From positions 5,208,001 to 5,272,000 of the forward strand of contig NZ_PHUJ01000003.1 of the NCBI RefSeq assembly GCF_002813375.1: DNA of 64,000 nt, read 5' to 3'. Shown here piece by piece: positions 1 through 7,781 of the stretch. This DNA comes from Pseudonocardia alni (GTDB taxonomy: Bacteria; Actinomycetota; Actinomycetes; Mycobacteriales; Pseudonocardiaceae). The translations under genes were made by a program, and so were the position numbers. The notes under the pieces were generated by a model that saw nothing but the letters and a program-made list of their open reading frames with translations, was not told where the DNA came from and made no database searches. Numbering within the stretch: position 1 is the first letter of the stretch; each line of letters begins with the position of its first letter.

Positions 1-395
1 GCGAGCCCGGCCGCCCACTCCCGCCCGTCGTGTGTCCCGGCGGTGTGCAGCCGCACCGGGAGCTCCAGATCCGGCGCCGGCACCGGGTGGGGGTGCCCGT
101 CCCCGGCGGGCGCGGCGTCGACCATCCACAGCGGACGGACCCGCAGCACGGTCGCGTGCCGGTGCAGGAACCGGCTCGCGGCGGCGCGGGCCCACGGCCT
201 GCCCCACGCCCCGACGAGCACGACCCCGGCGACCCCGGCGAGCGTGTGGGCGTCGCCCGCCCGGACGAGGAGTGGCCGCAGTCCCTGCCCCGCCAGCTCG
301 GTCCCGATCGCGGCCGCGGTGTCCAGCGACCGCCGGTCGGCGCCGGCCAGCGCGACCATCACCGTGAACTGCCCCCGCACCCCGGCCTCGACCAT
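1..395 (-). CDS. Flavodoxin-like domain protein (C-terminus cut off by window edge)
   Basis: The reverse strand reads open from an ATG at 395 to the window edge without a stop, giving about 131 residues. The start is supported by a GGAGGAGGT ribosome binding site immediately upstream. The N-terminus has a beta strand (FTVMVALAG), and the middle holds VVLVGAWGRPWARAAASRF followed by a short LWMVDAAP strand. This order resembles the flavodoxin-like proteins of actinobacteria related to menaquinone-dependent protoporphyrinogen oxidase (HemG-like), where VVxGSAVYxGxWxxxAxRF is typical. Key FMN-loop residues are not well conserved here, so cofactor binding is uncertain. It is transcribed away from the hydrolase at 589. 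The family call is from pattern recognition only. Confidence 0.5.
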   Translation of the reverse strand, partial: MVEAGVRGQFTVMVALAGADRRSLDTAAAIGTELAGQGLRPLLVRAGDAHTLAGVAGVVLVGAWGRPWARAAASRFLHRHATVLRVRPLWMVDAAPAGDGHPHPVPAPDLELPVRLHTAGTHDGREWAAGL

Positions 396-588
396 GGTGA
401 CCTCCTCCGTCGTCCCCGATCCGATGCTCCGCCGGACGCCGGGTGCAGGGCAGGGCCGGGCGGCACGCCCGGCCCGGCCGAAGGTCCCGCACTACGACTT
501 CGGTCGGAGGCCGTGGCCGTCGGATCGATGTGCGGAGCCGGACGGCGTTCCTAGCGTCCGTCCCGACCGCGACGAGGGGACGGGAACG

Positions 589-2064
589 ATGCGAGGACGA
601 CGGAGGCTCGTACGGGCGACGGTGCCGGCGCTGCTGGCCGGGCTGATCGGTGCGGCGGTCGCCGCACCCGCGGGGGCGGCGGAACCCGCGGCGGTGCCGG
701 AGTGGGGCCCCTGCCCCGCGGACGTGGTGGCGCCGCTGGTGGCGCTGCAGTGCACGCAGATCCCGGTGCCACTGGATCACGGCAGCCCCGACGGCGCGCA
801 GATCACGATCACGGTGTCGCGGCTGGCGAGCACGAAGCCGGAGAAGCGCCGCGGGATCCTGATCCTGAACCCCGGGGGCCCGGGCGGGTCCGGGCTGGCG
901 TTCGCGAACGACCTGGTGAAGCGCGGTCTGCCGGCGAGCGTGCAGGAGAGCTACGACATCATCGGGTTCGACACCCGCGGGGTCGGTCACTCGGACCCGG
1001 TGAGCTGCGGGTTCACCACCGACCAGGACTACATCGGCAACATCCCGCCGTACGCCGCCGACGACGCGGCGGTCCTGCGGACGGCCGAGGTCGCGCGGGA
1101 GGTGGCGCAGCGGTGCGCGGCGAACGACCGCAACGGGCACCTGCGGCACGTCACGACCGCCAACGTCGCCCGGGACATGGACCGCATCCGCGCCGCGCTC
1201 GGCGAGGAGAAGGCGAGCTTCCTCGGCTTCTCCTACGGGTCGGCGCTCGGGGCGGCCTACGCCTCCCTGTTCCCCGACCGCTCCGACCGCGTCGTACTCG
1301 ACAGCAACGTCGGTGACACCCACCTCGACCCCGACGGCATCCGCCGCTACGCACTCGGCGCCGAGGAGACCTTCGGGGACTTCGCCCGCTGGGCCGCCGA
1401 CCGGCACGGCACCTACGGGCTGGGCGCCACCCCGGAGGAGGTGCGGCAGACCTATCTCCGGCTCGCCGCGCGGCTCGACGACCGGCCGTCGGGCGGGGTC
1501 GACGGCCGGATGTTCCGGGCGGCCACCTTCGTCGGCCTGTACGGCCCGACGCTCTACGGCAGCACCGCCGCGGCCTGGCAGTCGCTGCTGTCCGGCGACG
1601 CGCCGCCCGCCCCGGCACCGCCCGCGGGCCCGTCGCCGCAGGACAACGCGTACACGGCGTTCCTCGCCACCACCTGCAACGACGTCGCCTGGCCGCGGGA
1701 CGTCGCGGTCTACCAGCGGGCGGTGGCGCAGGACCGCGAGCGGTTCCCCGTGTACGGCGCGGCGAGCGCGAACGTGCTGCCCTGCGCCTTCTGGCCGTAC
1801 GAGCCCGCCGAGCCGCCGGTCGCTGTGCTCGACGAGGGCCCGGCGAACGTGCTGGTCGTGCAGAACCGCCACGACCCGGTGACCCCGCTGCGCGGCGGTG
1901 AACTCCTCCGGGAGAAGTTCGGCGACCGGGCCCGGCTCGTCGTCGAGAACGGGAGCGGCCACGGCGTCTACGCGGGTGTCGGGGACACCCCGTGCGCGCT
2001 GGGGGTCACGACGTCGTTCCTGGTGGACGGGACACTCCCGCCCGACGACGTGGTCTGCCGCTGA
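589..2064 (+). CDS. Secreted alpha/beta hydrolase with TAP-like C-terminal domain
   Basis: A 491-residue exported serine hydrolase or peptidase of the tripeptidyl-aminopeptidase-like family (SlpD/SlpE type of Streptomyces). Residues 1-31 form a signal peptide: an Arg-rich start, a hydrophobic core and an AGAAEP cleavage region. The oxyanion-loop motif NPGGPGGSG lies at 94-102 and the nucleophile Ser215 sits in GFSYGS. The acid Asp429 is in NRHDPVTPL and His458 is in GSGHGVY, so the triad is complete. The reading frame stays open far upstream of 589, but the ATG at 589 is the only start that gives a proper signal peptide. The gene is monocistronic and meets the gene ending at 2114 tail to tail. 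Family members trim N-terminal peptides or hydrolyse amides; the substrate is unknown. Confidence 0.85.
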   Translation: MRGRRRLVRATVPALLAGLIGAAVAAPAGAAEPAAVPEWGPCPADVVAPLVALQCTQIPVPLDHGSPDGAQITITVSRLASTKPEKRRGILILNPGGPGGSGLAFANDLVKRGLPASVQESYDIIGFDTRGVGHSDPVSCGFTTDQDYIGNIPPYAADDAAVLRTAEVAREVAQRCAANDRNGHLRHVTTANVARDMDRIRAALGEEKASFLGFSYGSALGAAYASLFPDRSDRVVLDSNVGDTHLDPDGIRRYALGAEETFGDFARWAADRHGTYGLGATPEEVRQTYLRLAARLDDRPSGGVDGRMFRAATFVGLYGPTLYGSTAAAWQSLLSGDAPPAPAPPAGPSPQDNAYTAFLATTCNDVAWPRDVAVYQRAVAQDRERFPVYGAASANVLPCAFWPYEPAEPPVAVLDEGPANVLVVQNRHDPVTPLRGGELLREKFGDRARLVVENGSGHGVYAGVGDTPCALGVTTSFLVDGTLPPDDVVCR

Positions 2065-2113
2065 CCCGCTCGCGGCGGCTCGGCAGGCAGCTGTGTGCCG
2101 GGCCTACGGGCCC

Positions 2114-4729
2114 TCACCCCAGGAGCGTGAGCAGCCCGGAGAGCTCCAGCGCGTGCCGCGCAGGGCCCGGCGGCACCTCGACCCGCAGCCGGTGCCCGCG
2201 GGCGCCCGCCCGGTCGGCGGCCTCGGCGAGCAGGGCGGCGCCGTTGCTCGCGACGTAGGTCGGTCCGTCGAGGACGAGGAGCACCGGCCCGGCGGCGACC
2301 AGCTCCAGGAGCCGGTCGCGGATCTCGGCGGCCCCGGCGAGGTCGAGGTCGCCGGCCAGGGTGAGGCGGTGGGCGTCGCCGCTGCGGCCGTCGTCGTGCA
2401 GCTCGGTGCGCCGGCGTCCGGGGGAGGGCCGTACGGGCGGCGCGGGCTGCTGCGCCACGGCGGGCGTGCGCGGGTCCGGTGTGATCTGCATGCGCACCAC
2501 GGTGCCCCCGCCCGCTGTGTCGATCTCGGCGGTGGTGGCGATGGCGCGGATCATCTGCAGGCCGCGACCGCGGTAGCCGGGGTCGGGCAGCGGCGGCCGC
2601 CAGCGGCCGGTGTCGGCGACCCGGGCCCGGACGCCGTCGTGCGGGGTGTAGCCGAGGCGCAGGTGCACCTCGCCGGGCGGGTCGAACTCGGCGTAGCCGT
2701 GCTCGACGCTGTTGGCGGCGGCCTCGTCGATCGCGCGGACCAGGTCGTCGCCGAGGTCCTCGCCCAGGCCCACGTGGCCGGCCCACCGCCGGACCCGGCG
2801 GCGCATCGCCGGCAGCTCCCGGGCGGACCCGGGGACGGTGAGGTCGATGTCGGGCGGGAGGACGCGGACGCAGACCAGCGCGGCGTCGTCGGTGTGGGCG
2901 GCCCCGGCCAGGGCCCGGCCGACGATCTGGTCGGCGAACTGCTCGGGCGGCAGCCCCGCGACCTCGGCGGCGATCCGGGCCAGCCGGTCCAGCCCCTCGT
3001 CGACGACCTCGCCGCGGCGCTCGACGAGCCCGTCGGTGTAGAGGACCAGCGTCTGCCCGGCCGCGATCGGGGCGACGCCCTCGCCGAAGGGCGGCCGGCC
3101 GCGGAGGCCCAGGACGGGGTTGTGGCCGCCCGCGAGGTAGCGGCTGCCGTTCTCGTCGACGACCAGCACGGGCAGGTGCCCGGCCCGCGCCCAGCGCAGC
3201 TCCCCGCGGCCGGGGTCGACGACCACGCAGGCCGCCGTCGAGTAGCGGGCGCCGGGGATCCAGGTCGCGAACTCGTCGAGCAGGTCCAGCGCGGACGCGG
3301 GGTCGCGGCCCTGCCGGACGGCCCCGGAGAGCACGGTACGCAGCTGGGCCATCACCGCGGCCGCCGCGACGCCCTGTCCGACGACGTCGCCCACCGACAG
3401 CCCGACCCGCCCGTCGCCGAGGTCGACGACGTCGTACCAGTCGCCGCCGGCCTCGGTGCCCGCGGCGCCGGCCTGGTAGCGCACCGCGATCTCCACGGTG
3501 TCGAGGTCGGGCAGCCGGGTGGGCAGCAGCGTGCGCTGCAGGGTGTGGGCGACCTCCCGCTCGGCGCGGTAGAGCCGGGCGCGTTCGAGCGCCTGCGCGG
3601 CCGGGTCGGTCAGGGCGAGCAGGGTGGCGCGCTCGTTCGGGGTGAGCGGGCGCGGCGTCCCGAACGCGACCGCGATGACGCCGACGGTACGGGCGGCGGT
3701 GACCAGCGGGAGGGTGAAGACGGTCGCGTGGCCCTGCGCGTCGAGCAGGGTGGCCATCTCCGGGTGGCGCTCCCGCCAGTCGGTGCCCGGTTCCAGCCAC
3801 AGCGCGCGGGCCCGGCGGGCGGTCACCGCCGCCGGCACCGGCGAGGTCAGCGGCACCTCGCGCCACGCCTGCGGGTCGGCGACGCCGTGCAGGGCCAGTG
3901 CCCGCAGCTGCTGCCCGGCCGGGTCGAGCTCGTAGACCGCGATCCGGCAGGTGCCGAGCAGCGCCGTCAGATGGGTGACGACGGTCCGGGCCACCTCGGT
4001 CGGGTCGGCGGCGGCCGACAGCTGCGCGGTGGCCCGCTGCAGCAGCGCCAGCCGGTCGGCGTTGGCCCGCTCGTCGGCGAGCAGCAGCGCGTTGTCGAGC
4101 GCGAGCGCGGCCCGGTCGGCGAGCTCGGTGACGAGCTCGATGTCGTCAGGGGTGTACGGCGTGGTCCGCGGGCCCCGGACCAGCACCAGGACGGCCAGCG
4201 TCCGGCCGCGCGCGGACAGCGGCACCCCGATCGCGGAGCGTGCGGGGATCGAGGAGCCGGGGACCGTCGCGCCGGGGGCGGTGTCGTCCCACAGGACGGC
4301 GGCGCCGGTGTCGAGGACCTGGAGGCCGAACGAGGTGTCGGCGGGGCGCTCGTCGAGCGCCTCCTCGGTCGCGGCGTCCGGACCGTACCGGGCGATGCGG
4401 ACGAGATGCCCGGCGTCGTCGACGCGGCGGACCGTGCACACGTCGGCCAGCCGGGTCTCGACGAGCAGCGCGGTCAGCCGCCGCAGCCGGTCGTCGACGC
4501 CGTCGGAGCCGTCCAGCTCCCGGCTGAGCCGGGCGAGCAGCGTCTGGCGTTCGGACTCGCGGTACCGGGCGTTGATGTCGGTGCCGCTGCCCACCCAGCC
4601 GGTGACCGTGCCGTCGGTACCGGTGTGCAGCGGGACGGCGTGCTCGAGGATCCAGCGGAAGGCGCCGTCGGCGCGGCGGAGCCGGTACTCGATCTGCCAG
4701 CCCGTCCCGGACGCGAGCGCCGGGGTCAC
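2114..4729 (-). CDS. SpoIIE-type PP2C phosphatase with PAS, two GAF, HATPase and STAS domains (downstream part of a probable split gene)
   Basis: The 871 residues visible from the ATG at 4729 contain, in order: the second half of a PAS domain (1-55), GAF (about 60-200), a second GAF (about 225-390), a SpoIIE/RsbU serine phosphatase (about 395-640, with EAGGDWYD and SVGDVVGQG metal motifs), an RsbW-like HATPase (about 650-770, with DEAAANSVEHG) and a STAS domain (about 785-871). Kinase, phosphatase and antagonist of a sigma-factor partner-switching pathway are therefore on one chain. The ATG at 4729 falls inside the PAS fold. The same frame continues open upstream to about 4894 and encodes the missing first half of the PAS domain (ALIWVADPDGAW, then YVNSGWQEFTG), so 4729 is very unlikely to be the natural start. 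See the frameshift entry. Confidence 0.8.
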   Translation of the reverse strand: MTPALASGTGWQIEYRLRRADGAFRWILEHAVPLHTGTDGTVTGWVGSGTDINARYRESERQTLLARLSRELDGSDGVDDRLRRLTALLVETRLADVCTVRRVDDAGHLVRIARYGPDAATEEALDERPADTSFGLQVLDTGAAVLWDDTAPGATVPGSSIPARSAIGVPLSARGRTLAVLVLVRGPRTTPYTPDDIELVTELADRAALALDNALLLADERANADRLALLQRATAQLSAAADPTEVARTVVTHLTALLGTCRIAVYELDPAGQQLRALALHGVADPQAWREVPLTSPVPAAVTARRARALWLEPGTDWRERHPEMATLLDAQGHATVFTLPLVTAARTVGVIAVAFGTPRPLTPNERATLLALTDPAAQALERARLYRAEREVAHTLQRTLLPTRLPDLDTVEIAVRYQAGAAGTEAGGDWYDVVDLGDGRVGLSVGDVVGQGVAAAAVMAQLRTVLSGAVRQGRDPASALDLLDEFATWIPGARYSTAACVVVDPGRGELRWARAGHLPVLVVDENGSRYLAGGHNPVLGLRGRPPFGEGVAPIAAGQTLVLYTDGLVERRGEVVDEGLDRLARIAAEVAGLPPEQFADQIVGRALAGAAHTDDAALVCVRVLPPDIDLTVPGSARELPAMRRRVRRWAGHVGLGEDLGDDLVRAIDEAAANSVEHGYAEFDPPGEVHLRLGYTPHDGVRARVADTGRWRPPLPDPGYRGRGLQMIRAIATTAEIDTAGGGTVVRMQITPDPRTPAVAQQPAPPVRPSPGRRRTELHDDGRSGDAHRLTLAGDLDLAGAAEIRDRLLELVAAGPVLLVLDGPTYVASNGAALLAEAADRAGARGHRLRVEVPPGPARHALELSGLLTLLG

Positions 4730-4872
4730 GCGGTCGCGGTAGCGCTGCCGGTCCTGGGGGTGCAGCCCGTCGGTCCAGCCGTCGCCGAGGTCCGCGGGGG
4801 CCTCCCGGCCGGTGAACTCCTGCCAGCCGGAGTTGACGTAGGTCCACGCGCCGTCCGGGTCCGCGACCCAGA

Positions 4873-4896
4873 TCAGGGCCGGGGCCAGATCGGCAT
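4873..4896 (-). other. Probable -1 frameshift (one missing base) splitting a kinase-phosphatase gene
   Basis: Reading the minus strand, the upstream ORF reaches ATG at 4896-4894 and then runs into TGA at 4873. The downstream frame read from 4894 gives ADLAPALIWVADPDG, which is the start of a PAS fold that continues seamlessly into the downstream ORF. If one base is restored near 4893-4894 (GGCAT to GGCCAT on the plus strand), both ORFs join into a single protein of about 1,670 residues. A sequencing error, a true mutation or a programmed slip are all possible. No slippery heptamer is evident, so the first two are favoured. Confidence 0.75.
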
Positions 4897-7134
4897 GGCG
4901 GTGAACCGGGCCTCGGCGTCGCGGCGGACCCGCCCCAGCTTCAGGTGGGCGTTGACCCGGGCCACGAGCTCGGCCGCGGAGAAGGGCTTCACCAGGTAGT
5001 CGTCCGCACCGGCGCCGAGGCCCTCGATCGCGGCCTCCTCACCGGCCCGGGCGGAGAGCAGCAGGACGGGCACCCCGGCGGTACGACGGTCGCCGCGCAG
5101 CGCCGCGAGCAGCTCCATGCCGTCGAGGACCGGCATCATGATGTCGGTGACGACCAGGTCCGGCGGGCGTTCCCGGGCCGCGGTCAGCGCGGACTTCCCG
5201 TCCTCGACGAGCTGGACCTCGTAGCGGTCGGCCAATAGCCGCTGCAGGTACTCGCGCATGTCGGCGTTGTCGTCGGCGACGAGGATCCGGCCCGCGGAGA
5301 CCGGTGCGTCCGCCCCCTCCTCGACGACGGGTGCGGGCGCCGGTGCCGGGCCGGGCAGCCAGCGCAGCGCCTCGCCGACGAACGCCTCCGAGGTCGCGGT
5401 CGGTGCGCCGCCCGACGCCGTGTCGGCGACGCGGTCCGGGGCGAGGTGGGCGGTGCCGGTCGGGATCCGGACGGTGAACGTGGTGCCCGCGCCCGCGGTG
5501 CTCGCCGCGGTGATCGTCCCCCCGTGCAGGGTGACCAGCTCGCGGGTCATGGCGAGCCCGATGCCCGACCCCTCCGTCGAGCGGGCGCGGGCGCCGGCGA
5601 TGCGGTGGAACCGCTCGAACAGCCGGGGCAGCTCCTCGGCCGCGATCCCGGCCCCGGTGTCGGCGACGGTCAGCTCGACCGCGTCGTCGCCGTCGGCGCG
5701 CAGGGCGACCGCGACGCGGCCGTCCAGGGTGAACTTCAGCGCGTTGGACAGCAGGTTGAGGACGACCTTCTCCCAGGACTCCCGGTCGACGTGGACCGGC
5801 CCGGGCAGCGGCGGGCAGTCCACCGTGTAGTCCAGCCCGGCGCGCTCCATCGCCGACCGGAACAGACTGGTCAGCTCGGTGGTGAAGGCGGCGAGGTCGG
5901 TCGGCTCGAACGTGGCGCGCAGCCGTCCGGCCTGCAGCCGGGAGAAGTCGAGCAGCGTGGTGACCAGCCGCCCGAGGCGCAGCGCGTTGCGGTGCACGAC
6001 GTCGAGCTCCGCGGCGAGCCGGTCGGGCCCCGGCGGGTCGTCGCGCAGCCGCTCGACCGGTCCCATGATCAGCGTCAGGGGCGTGCGGAACTCGTGGCTG
6101 ACGTTGGAGAAGAAGTCGGTCGTGGCGCGGTCGAGCTCGGCGAGCGCCTCGGCCCGCTCGCGCTCGGCCTCGTAGGCACCCGCGGCGACCAGCGCGGCCC
6201 CGATCTGGCCCGCCAGGAGGTCGACGAAGGCCCGGTAGCGCTCGTCGAAGGTCCGGAACGGGTTCAGCCCGACGACCAGCGCCCCCCGGATCCGGGTCTC
6301 GCCCTGCGCCCCGGCGAGCGGGACCAGCACGGCGTGCGACGGCGGCCGGTGCCAGGCGCCGTGGGGCAGGCCCGGCAGGCGGGAGGCCAGGTCCTCGACG
6401 ACCGCGGTGCCGCCCTCGCGCACCGGGTCGAGCGGCCAGCCGGCCGGATCGGCACCGGGCGCGTCGGCCGCGATGCCCGCGGAGCCGGCGAGCCGGGTCC
6501 CGTCGTCCTCGGTGAACTCGTAGACCAGCCCGAACGGCACGTCCTGCGGGTTGCCGGCCAGCGCGCGCCCGACCGCCGCGTACACCTGCGCCCCGGTGCG
6601 GGTCGGCCCCAGGTCGGCGGCGAGGTCGCGCAGGGTCTGCATGCGCCGTTCGCTGAGCACGCGGTCGGTGTTCTCGGTGACCACGCACAGCATCCCGGCG
6701 ACGGCGCCGTCCTCGTGCAGCGGGCTGTAGGAGAAGGTGTGGTAGGTCTCCTCGGGGTGGCCGCTGCGTTCGAGGAACAGCAGGAGGTCCTCGTCCCAGG
6801 TGGCCCCGCCGCCGGCGAGCACCGACCCGATCAGCGGGCCGACGTCGTCCCAGACCTCGGCCCACACCTCGCGCGCGGAGCGGCCGAGCGCCCACGGGTG
6901 CTTGTCGCGCAGCGTGTCGCCCCGGTAGGCGTCGTTGTAGAACATCGTGAGGTCCGGGCCCCACGCCATCCACATCGAGAACCGGGAGTCGAGCAGCATC
7001 CGGACGACGCTGCGCAGGTCCGGTGACCAGCGCTCGGGCGGGCCGAGCGGGTGGGAGGACCAGTCGTGGGCCGCCATCGCGGCGTGGACGAGGTCGGACC
7101 GCGTGCTCTCGACCGCGTCGTCGTCGCCGCGCAC
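4873..7134 (-). CDS. Hybrid PAS-GAF histidine kinase with C-terminal receiver domain (upstream part of a probable split gene)
   Basis: The 753 residues contain a PAS-like sensor domain (about 30-160), GAF (about 165-325), HisKA with phospho-acceptor His347 in FSNVSHEFRTPL, HATPase_c (about 455-565, with NLLSNALKF and GSGIGLAMTREL), and a receiver domain with acidic pocket ADDNAD, phospho-acceptor Asp664 in TDIMMP and Lys716 in LVKPF. It ends eleven residues after the receiver helix, at a TGA at 4873-4875. Just before that stop the frame changes relative to the downstream PAS-GAF-SpoIIE ORF. A sensed signal would normally pass from the kinase half to the phosphatase half. The ATG at 7134 is preceded by GAGGAGGTGG. 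It is divergent from the small gene at 7488. Confidence 0.82.
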   Translation of the reverse strand: MRGDDDAVESTRSDLVHAAMAAHDWSSHPLGPPERWSPDLRSVVRMLLDSRFSMWMAWGPDLTMFYNDAYRGDTLRDKHPWALGRSAREVWAEVWDDVGPLIGSVLAGGGATWDEDLLLFLERSGHPEETYHTFSYSPLHEDGAVAGMLCVVTENTDRVLSERRMQTLRDLAADLGPTRTGAQVYAAVGRALAGNPQDVPFGLVYEFTEDDGTRLAGSAGIAADAPGADPAGWPLDPVREGGTAVVEDLASRLPGLPHGAWHRPPSHAVLVPLAGAQGETRIRGALVVGLNPFRTFDERYRAFVDLLAGQIGAALVAAGAYEAERERAEALAELDRATTDFFSNVSHEFRTPLTLIMGPVERLRDDPPGPDRLAAELDVVHRNALRLGRLVTTLLDFSRLQAGRLRATFEPTDLAAFTTELTSLFRSAMERAGLDYTVDCPPLPGPVHVDRESWEKVVLNLLSNALKFTLDGRVAVALRADGDDAVELTVADTGAGIAAEELPRLFERFHRIAGARARSTEGSGIGLAMTRELVTLHGGTITAASTAGAGTTFTVRIPTGTAHLAPDRVADTASGGAPTATSEAFVGEALRWLPGPAPAPAPVVEEGADAPVSAGRILVADDNADMREYLQRLLADRYEVQLVEDGKSALTAARERPPDLVVTDIMMPVLDGMELLAALRGDRRTAGVPVLLLSARAGEEAAIEGLGAGADDYLVKPFSAAELVARVNAHLKLGRVRRDAEARFTAMPIWPRP

Positions 7135-7487
7135 GAACCACCTCCTCGGCCCCGTCGGGCGGCCGTGGAAAACCTAGCCGACCCCGTCCGGACGTGCGCC
7201 ACTCGTCTCCGCGGCGCGACAGCATCTGCGACACCGTCGTCCAGGTGAACGGGCTCGTCGACGGGCCGTTCGACAGCCCGCTCGACCACGCGGCGGACGG
7301 GCCGTTCGCCGACGCCCGCCCACGACCACCTCGGTCGGAGCGCCTCCGTGGCGACCGAGCGGTCGTGGACGCCGCCCGCCGGGACGCTGCCGGACCGGCT
7401 CGTGGACCGGCGTCGACGCCGGGGCCGGTCCCGCGTGTCGGACCGGCCACGCCGGGGCTGCCGGGCGCCCTCGGTAGGCTCGGGGTC
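7135..7487. other. 353-base intergenic region
   Basis: This lies between the divergent kinase gene and the small Cys-rich gene. It must hold both promoters, but I see no clear -10/-35 pair. The 13-mer GACGGGCCGTTCG occurs twice, at about 7259 and 7296; its meaning is unknown. No convincing ORF was found. Confidence 0.4.
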
Positions 7488-7691
7488 ATGTCCGGAGCGA
7501 CCGTGAACGACCCCATCGCTGAGCTCATCGCGTGCCGGGACTGCGGCCAGGACTGCCTGCTGCAGGTCGCGGACCTCTGCGCCGACTGCATCGCCCGGAT
7601 CGGGACCGCCGCCGACGACGCCGACTACCGCGCCTGGCGGACGGAGAACGAGCGCCGCGTGGTCACCGGGGAGCTGACCGGCGCGATCTGA
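7488..7691 (+). CDS. Small Cys-rich protein, possible zinc ribbon
   Basis: A 67-residue hypothetical. Two closely spaced Cys pairs (CRDCGQDCLL and LCADCIARI) are arranged like a short treble-clef or zinc-ribbon knuckle, followed by an acidic and then basic helix. The reading frame stays open upstream, but the ATG at 7488 begins directly before the conserved-looking segment, and the region before it reads as non-coding. I do not recognise the family. It is divergent from the kinase-phosphatase locus and convergent with the desaturase fusion ending at 7782. A metal- or redox-sensing adaptor is possible but is a guess. Confidence 0.5.
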   Translation: MSGATVNDPIAELIACRDCGQDCLLQVADLCADCIARIGTAADDADYRAWRTENERRVVTGELTGAI

Positions 7692-7781
7692 CCGGCCGGT
7701 CGGCGGACCGCGCTCACTCCCCGGTCGGTGCCGCGGTCGCCGGTGCTGCCGGGTTCCCGGGAATCGACCGGAATGCGCGTG

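Noticed and set aside
4873..4896. Programmed -1 ribosomal frameshift
   Set aside because: No slippery heptamer or downstream pseudoknot was recognised, so a mutation or sequencing error is the simpler explanation.
1898..4999. Very long plus-strand ORF opposite the SpoIIE-type gene
   Set aside because: It is an antisense shadow produced by high GC third positions; its sequence is Gly/Arg/Val low complexity with no domain, while the minus strand has complete domains.
7023..7487. Open frame upstream of the small Cys-rich protein as an N-terminal extension
   Set aside because: The sequence is Arg/Pro-rich and overlaps the divergent kinase gene start; the ATG at 7488 is a sufficient start.
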